Source of the DNA: Spirosoma sp. SC4-14
GTDB lineage: Bacteria; Bacteroidota; Bacteroidia; Cytophagales; Spirosomataceae
Reading direction: 5' to 3'
DNA length: 64,000 bases
NCBI RefSeq assembly: GCF_037201965.1
Contig: NZ_CP147518.1
Coordinates: 4,271,001 to 4,335,000 of the forward strand
Of this stretch, positions 9,662-18,598 are shown in pieces. The translations under genes were made by a program, and so were the position numbers. The notes below the pieces were generated by a model. The model saw only the letters and a program-made list of their open reading frames with translations, ran no database searches and was not told the origin of the DNA. How positions within the stretch are numbered: the stretch's first letter is position 1; each line of letters begins with the position of its first letter.

Positions 9662-9701
9662 GATGTTTTTTGTTTCGTATACCATAAACCATACACTTCT
9701 C

Positions 9702-12700
9702 TTAAAACCGAACATTCAGGTTAAAGCCCATGCTGCGGGTAGGTGGCAACCCAGGCCAGAAATCCAGCCCAACGGCGTTGTCCGACGAAACCAGGGCTTC
9801 TTCGGGGTCCATGTTTTCGGTCCATTTTTTCAACACCAATACATTGTTGGCTACGGCATTCAGTTTTAGTCCTTTTATGAATAGTTTGGCTGGTAATAGC
9901 TTGCTGAAATCGTAGCCCAGGGTAACCTGACGTAGTTTCCAGAATCCAGCATTGAACACAAAATCTTCGTTGATACCCAGCGGATTAATTGATTCGTAGA
10001 AGGGTTGAACAGCGGCCTTTGTCTGGTTGATTTCGCCGTTCGGGTTCACCCCATTGCCGATCACATAGCCCACATCCCGCCCCGGTAGTGTCCGCTTTGA
10101 GAGCCCGTGGCGCATATAGTTAATATTCCGGCCCGCAATCATTTTATGACCCAGTTTGAAATCGATCAGGAACGACAGCGCCAACCCCTGGTAGGTAAAC
10201 GTGTTGGTGATGCCCCCAAAATATTTCGGCAGCGCATTCCCTACATTCACCAGCGTGTTGTTCCGAAGCGGCATGCCGCTGTTTGCATCGAAAACCTGCC
10301 GTCCCTGGGCATCGCGCAGGTAGGTGAAGGTGTATAATTGCCCAATGGGTTTACCAACAACCTGATTCAGAGTGCGACCGCCCCCACTGCTAACAGTGAT
10401 TACGGTATCGTTGGGCGACAAACCGAGTCGAAGCACTTTGGAGGTATTGTATGAAACGTTAGCGCTAACATCCCAGCGGAAAACAGGCTTCACAACGGGC
10501 GAAAAGGTCAGTAACATTTCGAGTCCCTGATTCATACTACGGCCCACGTTGATGAGTTTGCTCGTAAACGACGACGCATCCGAAATCTGGGCCGCCAGAA
10601 TCTGGTCGTCGGTGGTTTTGTGATAATAGGTGAAGTCGAAGCCGATCTTGTTGTCAAACAATTTCAGTTCTACCCCAAACTCGGCTTCCTGAATGCGGAG
10701 GGGCCGCAGATTTTTGTTCGGAACCACCGAGGCATTAATTCCACCCACCGGCACCAGTTGCCCCGATGGGTTAGGAAACGAATTGTTATCGACCGAATAA
10801 TAGAGCGCATTAGAATACGGATCGACGTTATCGGAACCTACCTGCGCATAAGCAGCCCTGAATTTTCCGAACGACAGCCAGGAAGGTAGGCGCTCAAAAG
10901 CCTGCGAAAACACAAAACTTCCGGTTACGGATGGATATAGAATACTCCGGTTCGAGGGCGCCAATGTGGAGAACCAGTCGTTGCGGGCGGTCATGTTGAG
11001 AAACAGATAATCGCGATAGGAAATCGTGGCAGCGCCGAACAGCGAGTTAATTTTCTTCTCCGCCAGGCTATAAATCGGATTTTTGATCCGGCCGTTGGCC
11101 ACTGTATACAAACCAGGTGTCACAAAATCCTGCACCGTAACGCTGTTATAGTCATTACGAGCATAGCGCGCGTTGCCCCCCAGGGTTATGTCCACGCCAA
11201 TTTTCCCAAAGGTTCGGTTACCGCCCAGAATAAAGTCGATGTTTCGCTCGGTATTCTGCCGCACATCCTGCGTATACGACCCATTCACATAGCCAACGGG
11301 AGCTTTGGCAATAGGCGCATACCCATTCGGGATGTTATAATCCTGATTACGAACATAGTAGTCCTGTGCAATCCGGCCCTGTAAATAGAGCCAGTCGGTA
11401 AACTGATACCGAAGTGCAATGTTGCCAAACAGCCGGTCGCGACGAATATTTTCGAAGTGATGGCTCATGGAATAGTATGGGTTGTTACGTACCAGAAACC
11501 GCGAGAACACAAACTCATCGCCATTGGGCAGCGTCTGGTTTTCGCGGAGGGCTTCGAAGGGCATGGAGTTAGCCAGGGTGAACACCACCGTCGATACCGA
11601 AAAATCCTGCGTATTGAGCTGGGGCGGGTTAATGTTGTTTTCTTTGGAGTAGTTTATATTTCCCGTAGCGGTCAGTCGGCGGCTGATGTTCTGCGAGAAC
11701 CCCAGGTTGATCACTTTCCGGTTGAAGGTATTGTTCTCCATGATGCCCCGGTTATCGGTATTACCGAAGGATAGGCTGAAACCACCATTTTCACCATTGT
11801 TCGATACGGTTACGGTGTTGGTGAAGTTGGTGCCGACCCGGTAGAATTTTTTCACCCGATTGAAAACGGGTTCGTAGGGCCACGTTTCGTTATCGAACAG
11901 TACCTGGGTCATCCCCGGCTGAAATTTTTCACCAAAGCTCCAAACGCCCGATGTCGGGTTGGCTGTAGTGGGTCGTTTGCCACCTTCGCCCTGTCCGTAT
12001 TCGTACTGAAAATCGGTAAAATCCAGGGGTGTGTCGGTCGTAAAATTGGTGTTGTAGGTAACCCCAAACCCTTTGCCTGCTCCGCGGCTTTTGGTCGTAA
12101 TCATCACCACCCCATCTTTAGCCCGCGACCCATAGAGAGCGGCCGCCGTAGCGCCTTTCAGCACGGTCATGGTTTCAATATCATCGGGATTAATACTGCT
12201 CAAGCCATCGCCACCATCCGAACTGTTGGCAGACCTCGACCCATAATCGCCCCCCAGCGAATAGTTGGAGTTGTCGATTGGTACGCCATTCACCACAATG
12301 AGCGGGTTGTTTTGTCCACTGAACGACGACTGACCCCGAATCCGGATTTTGGCCGTTCCGCCGGGCCCGGTGCCCATCGTTGTGATGTTTACCCCGGCCA
12401 TTTTACCCTGCAAACCACTCACAAAATTTGGCGTTCGGTTCACCGATATCTGGTCGGCATTTACGGTGGCTGTCGCATAGCCCAGCGTTTTGGCTTCCCG
12501 CTTGATGCCCAGGGCCGTTACAACCACTTCGTCGATTGCTTTAGCATCTTCGGCCAGTTGCACATTCACCACCGATCGATTATTGATTGCCACTGTCTGC
12601 GATACATAACTGATATACGAAAATACCAGCGAGCCACTGGCAGGCGCATTAATTGCGTAATTACCCGTCGCATCCGTTACCGTTCCAACCGACGTGCCGC

Positions 12701-12830
12701 CAACGAGTACGTTCACGCCCGGAAGTCCTTCCTTGTCGGGTCCGGTCACTTTGCCGGTTATTCGACTCGTTTGGGCATACCCAATACTACTGCCATAGAG
12801 CAGCAGAAAAAGAATGAGAGCTTTGTTCAT
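9702..12830 (-). CDS. SusC/RagA-family TonB-dependent transporter
   Basis: A 1042-aa SusC-type transporter. MNKALILFLLLYGSSIGYAQ is the signal peptide, followed by a carboxypeptidase-like domain (ITGKVTGPDKEGLPGVNVLV), then the plug with VVTALGIKREAKTLGYA, RIRIRGQSSF, NPLIVVNGVPI and KGATAAALYGSRAKDGV. It ends in FNLNVRF. The paralogue at 2197-5187 shares the N-terminal domain closely but diverges in the barrel. The SusD-like gene follows directly, so the two form an operon; a palindromic site at 12973-12994 lies about 145 bp upstream of the start. Confidence 0.95.
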   Translation of the reverse strand: MNKALILFLLLYGSSIGYAQTSRITGKVTGPDKEGLPGVNVLVGGTSVGTVTDATGNYAINAPASGSLVFSYISYVSQTVAINNRSVVNVQLAEDAKAIDEVVVTALGIKREAKTLGYATATVNADQISVNRTPNFVSGLQGKMAGVNITTMGTGPGGTAKIRIRGQSSFSGQNNPLIVVNGVPIDNSNYSLGGDYGSRSANSSDGGDGLSSINPDDIETMTVLKGATAAALYGSRAKDGVVMITTKSRGAGKGFGVTYNTNFTTDTPLDFTDFQYEYGQGEGGKRPTTANPTSGVWSFGEKFQPGMTQVLFDNETWPYEPVFNRVKKFYRVGTNFTNTVTVSNNGENGGFSLSFGNTDNRGIMENNTFNRKVINLGFSQNISRRLTATGNINYSKENNINPPQLNTQDFSVSTVVFTLANSMPFEALRENQTLPNGDEFVFSRFLVRNNPYYSMSHHFENIRRDRLFGNIALRYQFTDWLYLQGRIAQDYYVRNQDYNIPNGYAPIAKAPVGYVNGSYTQDVRQNTERNIDFILGGNRTFGKIGVDITLGGNARYARNDYNSVTVQDFVTPGLYTVANGRIKNPIYSLAEKKINSLFGAATISYRDYLFLNMTARNDWFSTLAPSNRSILYPSVTGSFVFSQAFERLPSWLSFGKFRAAYAQVGSDNVDPYSNALYYSVDNNSFPNPSGQLVPVGGINASVVPNKNLRPLRIQEAEFGVELKLFDNKIGFDFTYYHKTTDDQILAAQISDASSFTSKLINVGRSMNQGLEMLLTFSPVVKPVFRWDVSANVSYNTSKVLRLGLSPNDTVITVSSGGGRTLNQVVGKPIGQLYTFTYLRDAQGRQVFDANSGMPLRNNTLVNVGNALPKYFGGITNTFTYQGLALSFLIDFKLGHKMIAGRNINYMRHGLSKRTLPGRDVGYVIGNGVNPNGEINQTKAAVQPFYESINPLGINEDFVFNAGFWKLRQVTLGYDFSKLLPAKLFIKGLKLNAVANNVLVLKKWTENMDPEEALVSSDNAVGLDFWPGLPPTRSMGFNLNVRF

Positions 12831-12972
12831 GTGTAGTAGAGATATTAAGGTTAAAGGAAAAGAGTAAAATCATCCACTTTGAGAGACCCGATACCCAGTC
12901 AGTCGAAGCGCAGCATTACGGTTTCGCACGTTCCAGGACAGGTTACTCCACTGTTTTTCTAGGCTCTTTAAA

Positions 12973-12994
12973 TAACTATGTTAACCGATAGTTA
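12973..12994. promoter_or_regulatory. Palindromic candidate operator upstream of the second SusC gene
   Basis: TAACTAT (12973-12979) and ATAGTTA (12988-12994) are perfect inverted arms around GTTAACCG. The site lies in the 223-bp gap before the SusC start at 12830, where a promoter is expected. It differs from the GCTTAATCG sites, so the cognate regulator is unknown. Confidence 0.35.
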
Positions 12995-13053
12995 AAATCG
13001 ACTTCATAGTCATTCGTTTCTTTTTCAGGTTGTATTGAGGAGAATGGGGATAC

Positions 13054-14295
13054 TTACCAGTTATGAATAGCGCCGTCGGGACTACGCAGCACTGGATGCG
13101 GGAAGGGCGTTTTGGCTGTTACTTCCATCACAAACGTGGCTTTTTTCGGATCGAATTTTACGCCTAGCCCCGGTTCTGGATTCAGATATAGTTTACCGTT
13201 TTTGAAGTTTATAAAATCCTCATTGAAGTAAGCCGGCCGTTCGGGTTCGCCACCGGCCAGTTCCATCAGACAGCGCATTGGACTGCTCGACCCTAACACA
13301 TGCACCAGTGTGGCCGTAGACAGTGGACCGGTAAAATGCGGAATCATGCCTACATAGTGCGTTTCGCACATGGAAGCCAGTTTTTTGAATTCGGAAATAC
13401 CACCTGTGTTGGGAAGTGTAAACCGGGTGTAATCGATCAGATGCTGCTCGATTAGCATATTACTATCCCAACGATCGCCAAATTGCTCGCCCACGGCAAT
13501 GGGTACCGTTGTCATTTGACGCACCGTTTTATAGACATCAGGATTTTCGGAGCGAATGATGTCTTCAACAAAATAGGGCTCCAGGTTCTCAATGGCTTTA
13601 CAAATTTTTACGCCTTCGGTGGTATCGAAACGGGTATGGAGGTCGATGGCCCATTTGCCACCTCCGCCAACAGCAGCATCCATTCGTTTGCATAACTCGA
13701 TTGTTTTTTTGGCATTTTCGTAGAAATCGAAGGGCGTTTCGCCATTGCCGCCAGTGGGGCCGATGCGATAGGCCCGCAACCCTGCTTCAATGCAATCGCG
13801 GGCGCGTTCTTCTTCAGTTTTGGCTTTCGACGCCCGGAATCCCGTTGCGTAGCACTCGACATAATCCCGCGTGGCACCACCCAGCAACTCATAAACCGGC
13901 ACACCCAGTGCTTTGCCTTTAATGTCCCAGAGCGCCATTTCCAAAGCCCCCAGTGCGTGTAATTTCTCGCGGCCGGGTGGATAAAACATACCCCGATATA
14001 CAGTTTGCCAGAGGTGTTCAATACGGAACGGGTCTTCGCCAATGATCATCTGGGCACACTGCTCGATCATATCTTTCGAACCTCCTTCGCCAATTCCGAC
14101 AATACCCCCATCCGTCTGGATTTCCACAATGCCCCGAGCCTGGTTAAAAAGTGGCTTATTGTAGCCGGGTGCACTGTAGTAGCGAATTTTGGTGATTTTC
14201 AGTTTGGGCGCAGCTTCAACAACCTGTAACGGCAAACCGGTCCATACGGCGGCAGAACCAACTAAAGCAGATTTAAGGAAATTTCGTCGTTGCAT
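13054..14295 (-). CDS. Enolase-superfamily dehydratase/racemase, Tat-exported
   Basis: The 413-aa protein belongs to the mandelate racemase/muconate-lactonising superfamily: ALEMALWDIKGKALGVPVYELLGG, WAIDLHTRFD, LEPYFVEDI, IAVGEQFGD, FTLPNTGGI and MIPHFTGPLSTA give the expected metal-binding Asp/Glu/Glu series and a catalytic His. It starts MQRRNFLKSALVGSA, a compact twin-arginine signal. It is a third such enzyme in this locus and is not a close copy of the other two. Its start lies 21 bp past a perfect LacI-type palindrome, and the LacI gene is immediately upstream on the same strand. The substrate cannot be told from sequence. Confidence 0.87.
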   Translation of the reverse strand: MQRRNFLKSALVGSAAVWTGLPLQVVEAAPKLKITKIRYYSAPGYNKPLFNQARGIVEIQTDGGIVGIGEGGSKDMIEQCAQMIIGEDPFRIEHLWQTVYRGMFYPPGREKLHALGALEMALWDIKGKALGVPVYELLGGATRDYVECYATGFRASKAKTEEERARDCIEAGLRAYRIGPTGGNGETPFDFYENAKKTIELCKRMDAAVGGGGKWAIDLHTRFDTTEGVKICKAIENLEPYFVEDIIRSENPDVYKTVRQMTTVPIAVGEQFGDRWDSNMLIEQHLIDYTRFTLPNTGGISEFKKLASMCETHYVGMIPHFTGPLSTATLVHVLGSSSPMRCLMELAGGEPERPAYFNEDFINFKNGKLYLNPEPGLGVKFDPKKATFVMEVTAKTPFPHPVLRSPDGAIHNW

Positions 14296-14316
14296 ACAAT
14301 AGATCAGGAATAGTCA

Positions 14317-14332
14317 GCTTAAACGATTAAGC
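14317..14332. promoter_or_regulatory. Candidate LacI-family operator, best match
   Basis: AGCTTAA and TTAAGCT arms (14316-14333) flank ACGA. The core GCTTAAACGATTAAGC is nearly identical to the 6574-6589 site. It lies between the LacI stop and the start of the dehydratase at 14295, where it could block transcription of that gene. Confidence 0.6.
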
Positions 14333-14344
14333 TATTGAGTAAAT

Positions 14345-15385
14345 TTATATAGAAACGGTTGTCTTTGCCTTCGAAGACGCTCGTTCAACAAGTTCAGCTT
14401 TCATCAGAATTTGCGCAGGTTCGTTCAGGTTATTTTTCAGCTTCTTTACCAATAATTCAACTGCCGTTTGCCCCAGCAACACAATAGGTTGCCGCAGGTA
14501 CGTAACCGGACAATAGTATAATTCGAAGACCTCAGCCTGCCCAAAGCTCACAATAGCCAGGTCTGTTGGCACTTTTACGCCCAGCTCATTCACATACTTC
14601 AGACCGCCAAGGGCCAGGCTATAGGTCGCAAACAGGATCGAATCGACGGGTTGGCTCCCCGCCAGCATTTCGTCAATAGCGGCTTTTACCCCCTTTTCGA
14701 TGTTATTCATCCGAACCCGCTTCAGCCACGATTTCTGAAAACCAGGCAGTGCATCGCGCAGCGCATCCTGATACCCACGTATCCGCTCCTGCATATGGTA
14801 CATCTTCGATTCGTAGGCAATCATTCCCACCCGCTGGTAGCCATTCTTTACCAGATGCAAACCAGCCTCATAGGATGCCTTATAATGGTCGGTCGAGACA
14901 AAATCGGTCTGTATTTCCGGGAAATACCGGTCCAGCAATACAAAGGGTATGTTTTTATCGTTCAGATACTGAATCTGCGACTCCGAGTTTTCGGCCGATA
15001 CGATAATAAATCCATCAACCTGCCTGTTGATCAACACATTGAGCAGATCGCGCGATTTGTCGGCATTTTCGTCCGAACTCCCAATAATGACTGTATATCC
15101 GTTTCGTTTTGCTTCATCTTCAACAACCCGGGCGATATTGGCAAAAAACGGGTTCGAAATATCGGCAATGATTAAGCCGATGGTATGCGTTTTTCCACTC
15201 CGAAGGCTCTTGGCCAGATGATTGGGCTGGTAGTTCAGTTCGGCGGCAATCTGCCTGATTTTGATGGCGATTTCCTGACCAACCCGACTCTCTTTTTCTT
15301 TTCCATTCAGAACATACGACACTAAAGCAGTTGAAACCCCTGCCTTTTGAGCTATATCCTTTAACGAAGTTTTTTTAGTACTCAT
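14345..15385 (-). CDS. LacI-family transcriptional regulator
   Basis: This 346-aa protein has the LacI layout. The N-terminal helix-turn-helix (about residues 6-27, SLKDIAQKAGVSTALVSYVL) and hinge helix LNYQPNHLAKSLRSG are followed by a periplasmic-binding-protein-like sensor domain starting HTIGLIIADISNPFFANIAR. It likely represses the sugar-acid genes until a pathway metabolite binds. Two strong palindromes of the expected type lie before neighbouring dehydratase genes and a weaker one lies before its own start, which is consistent with autoregulation. The effector is unknown. Confidence 0.93.
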   Translation of the reverse strand: MSTKKTSLKDIAQKAGVSTALVSYVLNGKEKESRVGQEIAIKIRQIAAELNYQPNHLAKSLRSGKTHTIGLIIADISNPFFANIARVVEDEAKRNGYTVIIGSSDENADKSRDLLNVLINRQVDGFIIVSAENSESQIQYLNDKNIPFVLLDRYFPEIQTDFVSTDHYKASYEAGLHLVKNGYQRVGMIAYESKMYHMQERIRGYQDALRDALPGFQKSWLKRVRMNNIEKGVKAAIDEMLAGSQPVDSILFATYSLALGGLKYVNELGVKVPTDLAIVSFGQAEVFELYYCPVTYLRQPIVLLGQTAVELLVKKLKNNLNEPAQILMKAELVERASSKAKTTVSI

Positions 15386-15411
15386 CTAGTTTTTACGGCG
15401 TTCAAATCTAT

Positions 15412-15427
15412 GCTTAATCCTTTAAAC
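15412..15427. promoter_or_regulatory. Weak LacI-operator-like site before the LacI gene
   Basis: GCTTAATCCTTTAAAC matches 13 of 16 positions of GCTTAATCGATTAAGC and lies 27-42 bp before the regulator start at 15385. The next about 60 bp are very AT-rich, as expected for promoter DNA. Autoregulation is inferred only. Confidence 0.35.
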
Positions 15428-15648
15428 AAAAAAATATTCAACAATATATTTTAATATATATTTAACAAAAAACCCTATTTGGGTTTACCCCACGCGCTAA
15501 AGTTCCACGAGTCGATACCCGGAGGGCGTTTCCAGTTCAAGTTTTTTTCATTCCGATTCCTGGCCCTTTTTCGTTGCTTCATCTATACCTATCTTTCAAA
15601 AAGCAGGTGTCCGGTTCCAATTTTGGTGCATCAAACAACGATCTACTC

Positions 15649-16527
15649 ATGAAAACATTAGTAATTGGAGGCACCGGAACCGTTGGCAGCCAGGTGGTGG
15701 CTGAGTTGCTGCGCCAACAGGCATCTGTTCGGGTGTTGGTAACCTCTTCCGATAAAGCCGCTTTGTTGCCCGAAGGCGTCGAAGCTGTAGCTGGTAACAT
15801 GAACGAACCCGCAACATTGCCCAACGCTTTCGATGGTATCGAAACCGTGTTTCTGCTGAATCGGCAAAGTCATACCGAAGCCGCGCAGGCACAGTTTGCC
15901 ATCGCATCGGCCAAACGGGCTGGTGTGCGTAAAATCGTGTATCAGAGCATTCATAATGTGCGCAATGCTCCGCACATCCCTCACTTTCGGCCAAAAATTA
16001 CCGTCGAAAACGTATTGAAGCAGTCAGGTCTGGCATATGTGCTGGTGAGCCCGAATAACTTTTTTCAGAATGATTTCTGGTTTGCCAGAGCCATTGGCGA
16101 CTATGGCATTTACCCGCAACCCATTGGCAATATTGGCCTAAACCGGGTCGATGTGCGCGACATTGCCGAAGTAGCCGCCAAAGTGATGCTGAGTGACGCC
16201 TATAATGGTCTGACGATTCCGCTTGTGGGCCCACATAAACTAACCGGTCCCGATACAGCCCACATCCTGAGCGAACAACTGGGGCAAGCGGTTCGCTATG
16301 CCGGAAATGATCTGGAAAGCTGGGCTACAGAAGCGAAGAAAACAACGCCCGAATGGCTGGTAGAAGACTGGAAAACGATGTATCGGTTCTTTCAGGACGA
16401 AGGACTGCGTGCCTCAGCCAACGACCTTCACCTGCTGACCGAGGTGTTGGGCCGGGCGCCACGGAGCTACGCCGATTTTGTTGCCGAACACACTTCTGTA
16501 TTTGCACAGCCAGTGGCAGCCGTCTAG
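15649..16527 (+). CDS. NmrA-like NAD(P)-binding oxidoreductase
   Basis: The start at 15649 puts the Rossmann motif at the extreme N-terminus (MKTLVIGGTGTVGSQVVAEL), as usual for the atypical short-chain dehydrogenase/NmrA group; the 25 residues upstream in the same frame look non-coding. The product is 292 aa. Later features are VFLLNRQSHTEAAQAQFAIASAKRAGVRKIVYQS and VSPNNFFQNDFW, typical of NAD(P)H-binding quinone-reductase-like or NmrA family proteins. It is divergent from the LacI gene across a 263-bp AT-rich gap. The substrate is unknown and nothing ties it to the sugar-acid locus. Confidence 0.85.
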   Translation: MKTLVIGGTGTVGSQVVAELLRQQASVRVLVTSSDKAALLPEGVEAVAGNMNEPATLPNAFDGIETVFLLNRQSHTEAAQAQFAIASAKRAGVRKIVYQSIHNVRNAPHIPHFRPKITVENVLKQSGLAYVLVSPNNFFQNDFWFARAIGDYGIYPQPIGNIGLNRVDVRDIAEVAAKVMLSDAYNGLTIPLVGPHKLTGPDTAHILSEQLGQAVRYAGNDLESWATEAKKTTPEWLVEDWKTMYRFFQDEGLRASANDLHLLTEVLGRAPRSYADFVAEHTSVFAQPVAAV

Positions 16528-16893
16528 TTTTTATTCAACTCGAAGCAGTTTAACCAATTTCCCGTTCAGACTACATCCTATACAAATCGTTGTTGAACAG
16601 CCCGGCCGTTCGGCAACGATTTTTTCGTTGAAAAGAGCAAACGATTGCACACGGTTTCTCCAACAACCCGCGTACTCAGTCAGTAGAGACCCCTTAGCGC
16701 CTTCTAGGCATAATTTAGCCTAATAATCAGGTTTTTGCTCTGCACTCCCATCCAGAATTGATTTCAACCTGCCTATGCCCCACTACACCTGAAACCTTAC
16801 TACAGGGTTTGGGACCTACTCATAGCAGTGGGGTTACGTGTAATTTAGCGGTATTAAATCCTGTTCGGATCGTCAAGCCAAACCTTACTTTTC
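16528..16893. other. Intergenic region upstream of the hexosaminidase gene
   Basis: This 366-bp stretch has no convincing gene. It contains two TAATTTAG sequences (one near 16843, about 50 bp before the next start) that resemble the Bacteroidota -7 element TAnnTTTG, but no matching -33 TTTG at the right spacing was seen. No strong hairpin was found. Confidence 0.3.
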
Positions 16894-18537
16894 ATGAAAC
16901 TACTACTTACCTGTCTGATTTGCGGACTGCTCAGTTTCCCTCTGTTTGCGCAGACCAAGTATGCGATTTTGCCGAAGCCTGTACGGCTCGAAGAACGGAG
17001 TGGTTCGTTTACCATCCCGGCCAAACTAACCATCGCCGTTCCGGCCAATAACGCCGACGTGCGCCAGATTGCCCGGCTTCTGGCCGACCAGCTTGCCAAA
17101 TCGACCGGCTATAGCCCTAACATTACGACCGGAAAAGCGGCCAAAGGTATTTCGTTTGTAAGCGCCAAAGGGCCAGAACTGGGTGCTGAAGGCTATAAGC
17201 TGACGGTTTCGCCCAAACAGATTGTGATCATGGCCGAACAGCCTGCTGGCTTTTTCTACGGCGTTCAGTCACTGATGCAACTTATGCCAGCGGCCATTTT
17301 CAGCCCTGCTAAAGTGGACGGGGTAAGCTGGACTGTTCCTGCCTGCGTGGTCGAAGACCAGCCGCGCTATAGCTACCGGGGTTCTATGCTCGATGCGGGG
17401 CGTAATTTTATGCCCGTTCCATTCATCAAAAAATACATCGACCTGCTGGCGCTCCACAAAATGAATACGTTTCACTGGCACCTGACCGAAGATCAGGGCT
17501 GGCGGATCGAAATCAAAAAGTACCCGAAACTCACGCAGATCAGTTCGATCCGTCCTAAATCGATGATCGGTCGATATAGCGACAACGCCTACGACAACAA
17601 ACCTTATGGTGGTTTCTACACCCAGGACGAAGTTCGGGATGTGGTCAACTATGCCCAGTCGCGCTATGTTACGGTTATTCCCGAAATAGAAATGCCGGGG
17701 CATTCCGTTGCCGTACTGGCTGCTTACCCCGAGTTCGGCAGTAATCCCGATAAAATTCTGGAAGTAGCCAGCAAATGGGGCGTTCATGACGATGTGCTTT
17801 TCCCGCGCGAAGAAACGTTCCGGTTTCTGGAAGATGTGCTGACCGAAGTAATGGATCTGTTTCCGAGTCAGTACATTCATATTGGTGGCGACGAATGCCC
17901 TAAAACCCAATGGAAGCAGAGCCGTTTCTGCCAGGACATGATCAAAAAAGAAGGGCTGAAAGACGAGCATGAACTCCAGAGCTATTTTATCCGGCGCATC
18001 GATAAATTCATCAGCTCGAAAGGTCGGCGACTGGTTGGCTGGGACGAAATTCTGGAAGGCGGCCTTTCGCCCAATGCTACGGTTATGAGCTGGCGGGGCA
18101 TCAAGGGTGGCATTGCAGCCGCCCGGCAGAATCACGACGTCATTATGACACCCAATACGTATTGCTATCTGGACTACTATCAGGCCGATCCGAAAACCCA
18201 GCCCATTGCTATTGGTGGTTTTCTACCCCTCGAAAAAGTCTATAGCTTTAATCCATCCGTATCCGACAGTCTGACAACCGACCAGGCAAAACACGTACTG
18301 GGTGTTCAGGCCAATATCTGGACTGAATACATGCCAACGACGCCTTATGTCGAATACATGGCTTTCCCACGATTGATTGCCGTGGCCGAAACAGCCTGGA
18401 CACCGAAAGAAGGTAAGAACTTCGACGATTTCAAACAGCGACTGGACCTCCACAATAAACGGCTCGATTACCTGAAGGTCAACTATTTCGGAGCACCCAT
18501 CAACAATTCATTCCCGTATCAGTGGCCTAAGAAGTGA
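16894..18537 (+). CDS. Beta-N-acetylhexosaminidase, GH20
   Basis: A 547-aa secreted GH20 enzyme that removes terminal beta-linked GlcNAc or GalNAc. MKLLLTCLICGLLSFPLFAQ is the signal peptide. An N-terminal GH20b-type domain (about residues 25-140) precedes the catalytic barrel, with YRGSMLDAGRNF, NTFHWHLTEDQGWRIEIKKY and the catalytic pair in HIGGDECPKTQW, where Asp333 positions the substrate acetamido group and Glu334 is the acid/base. VIPEIEMPGH, GWDEILEGG and VLGVQANIWTEY also fit. It stands alone, divergent from nothing nearby, and converges on the oxidoreductase gene at 18596. The role is scavenging chitin- or glycan-derived aminosugars, or peptidoglycan recycling. Confidence 0.95.
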   Translation: MKLLLTCLICGLLSFPLFAQTKYAILPKPVRLEERSGSFTIPAKLTIAVPANNADVRQIARLLADQLAKSTGYSPNITTGKAAKGISFVSAKGPELGAEGYKLTVSPKQIVIMAEQPAGFFYGVQSLMQLMPAAIFSPAKVDGVSWTVPACVVEDQPRYSYRGSMLDAGRNFMPVPFIKKYIDLLALHKMNTFHWHLTEDQGWRIEIKKYPKLTQISSIRPKSMIGRYSDNAYDNKPYGGFYTQDEVRDVVNYAQSRYVTVIPEIEMPGHSVAVLAAYPEFGSNPDKILEVASKWGVHDDVLFPREETFRFLEDVLTEVMDLFPSQYIHIGGDECPKTQWKQSRFCQDMIKKEGLKDEHELQSYFIRRIDKFISSKGRRLVGWDEILEGGLSPNATVMSWRGIKGGIAAARQNHDVIMTPNTYCYLDYYQADPKTQPIAIGGFLPLEKVYSFNPSVSDSLTTDQAKHVLGVQANIWTEYMPTTPYVEYMAFPRLIAVAETAWTPKEGKNFDDFKQRLDLHNKRLDYLKVNYFGAPINNSFPYQWPKK

Positions 18538-18542
18538 GTATG

Positions 18543-18598
18543 TAGTTTATAGTTGCTCCGCCAATTAGTGCCCTTTACTGCGGAGCAACTATAAACTA
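18543..18598. repeat. REP-like hairpin between convergent genes, 19-bp perfect arms
   Basis: The arms 18543-18561 (core TTTATAGTTGCTCCGC) and 18580-18598 (GCGGAGCAACTATAAA) pair perfectly across an 18-nt loop. The right arm overlaps the stop codon of the minus-strand gene by three bases. Its position between two converging genes suggests a shared 3' boundary or bidirectional terminator. The arm belongs with those at 2123-2195 and 6603-6661. Confidence 0.75.

Noticed and set aside
17269-18135. 288-aa minus-strand open frame
   Set aside because: Antisense to the GH20 gene, whose catalytic motifs are clear.
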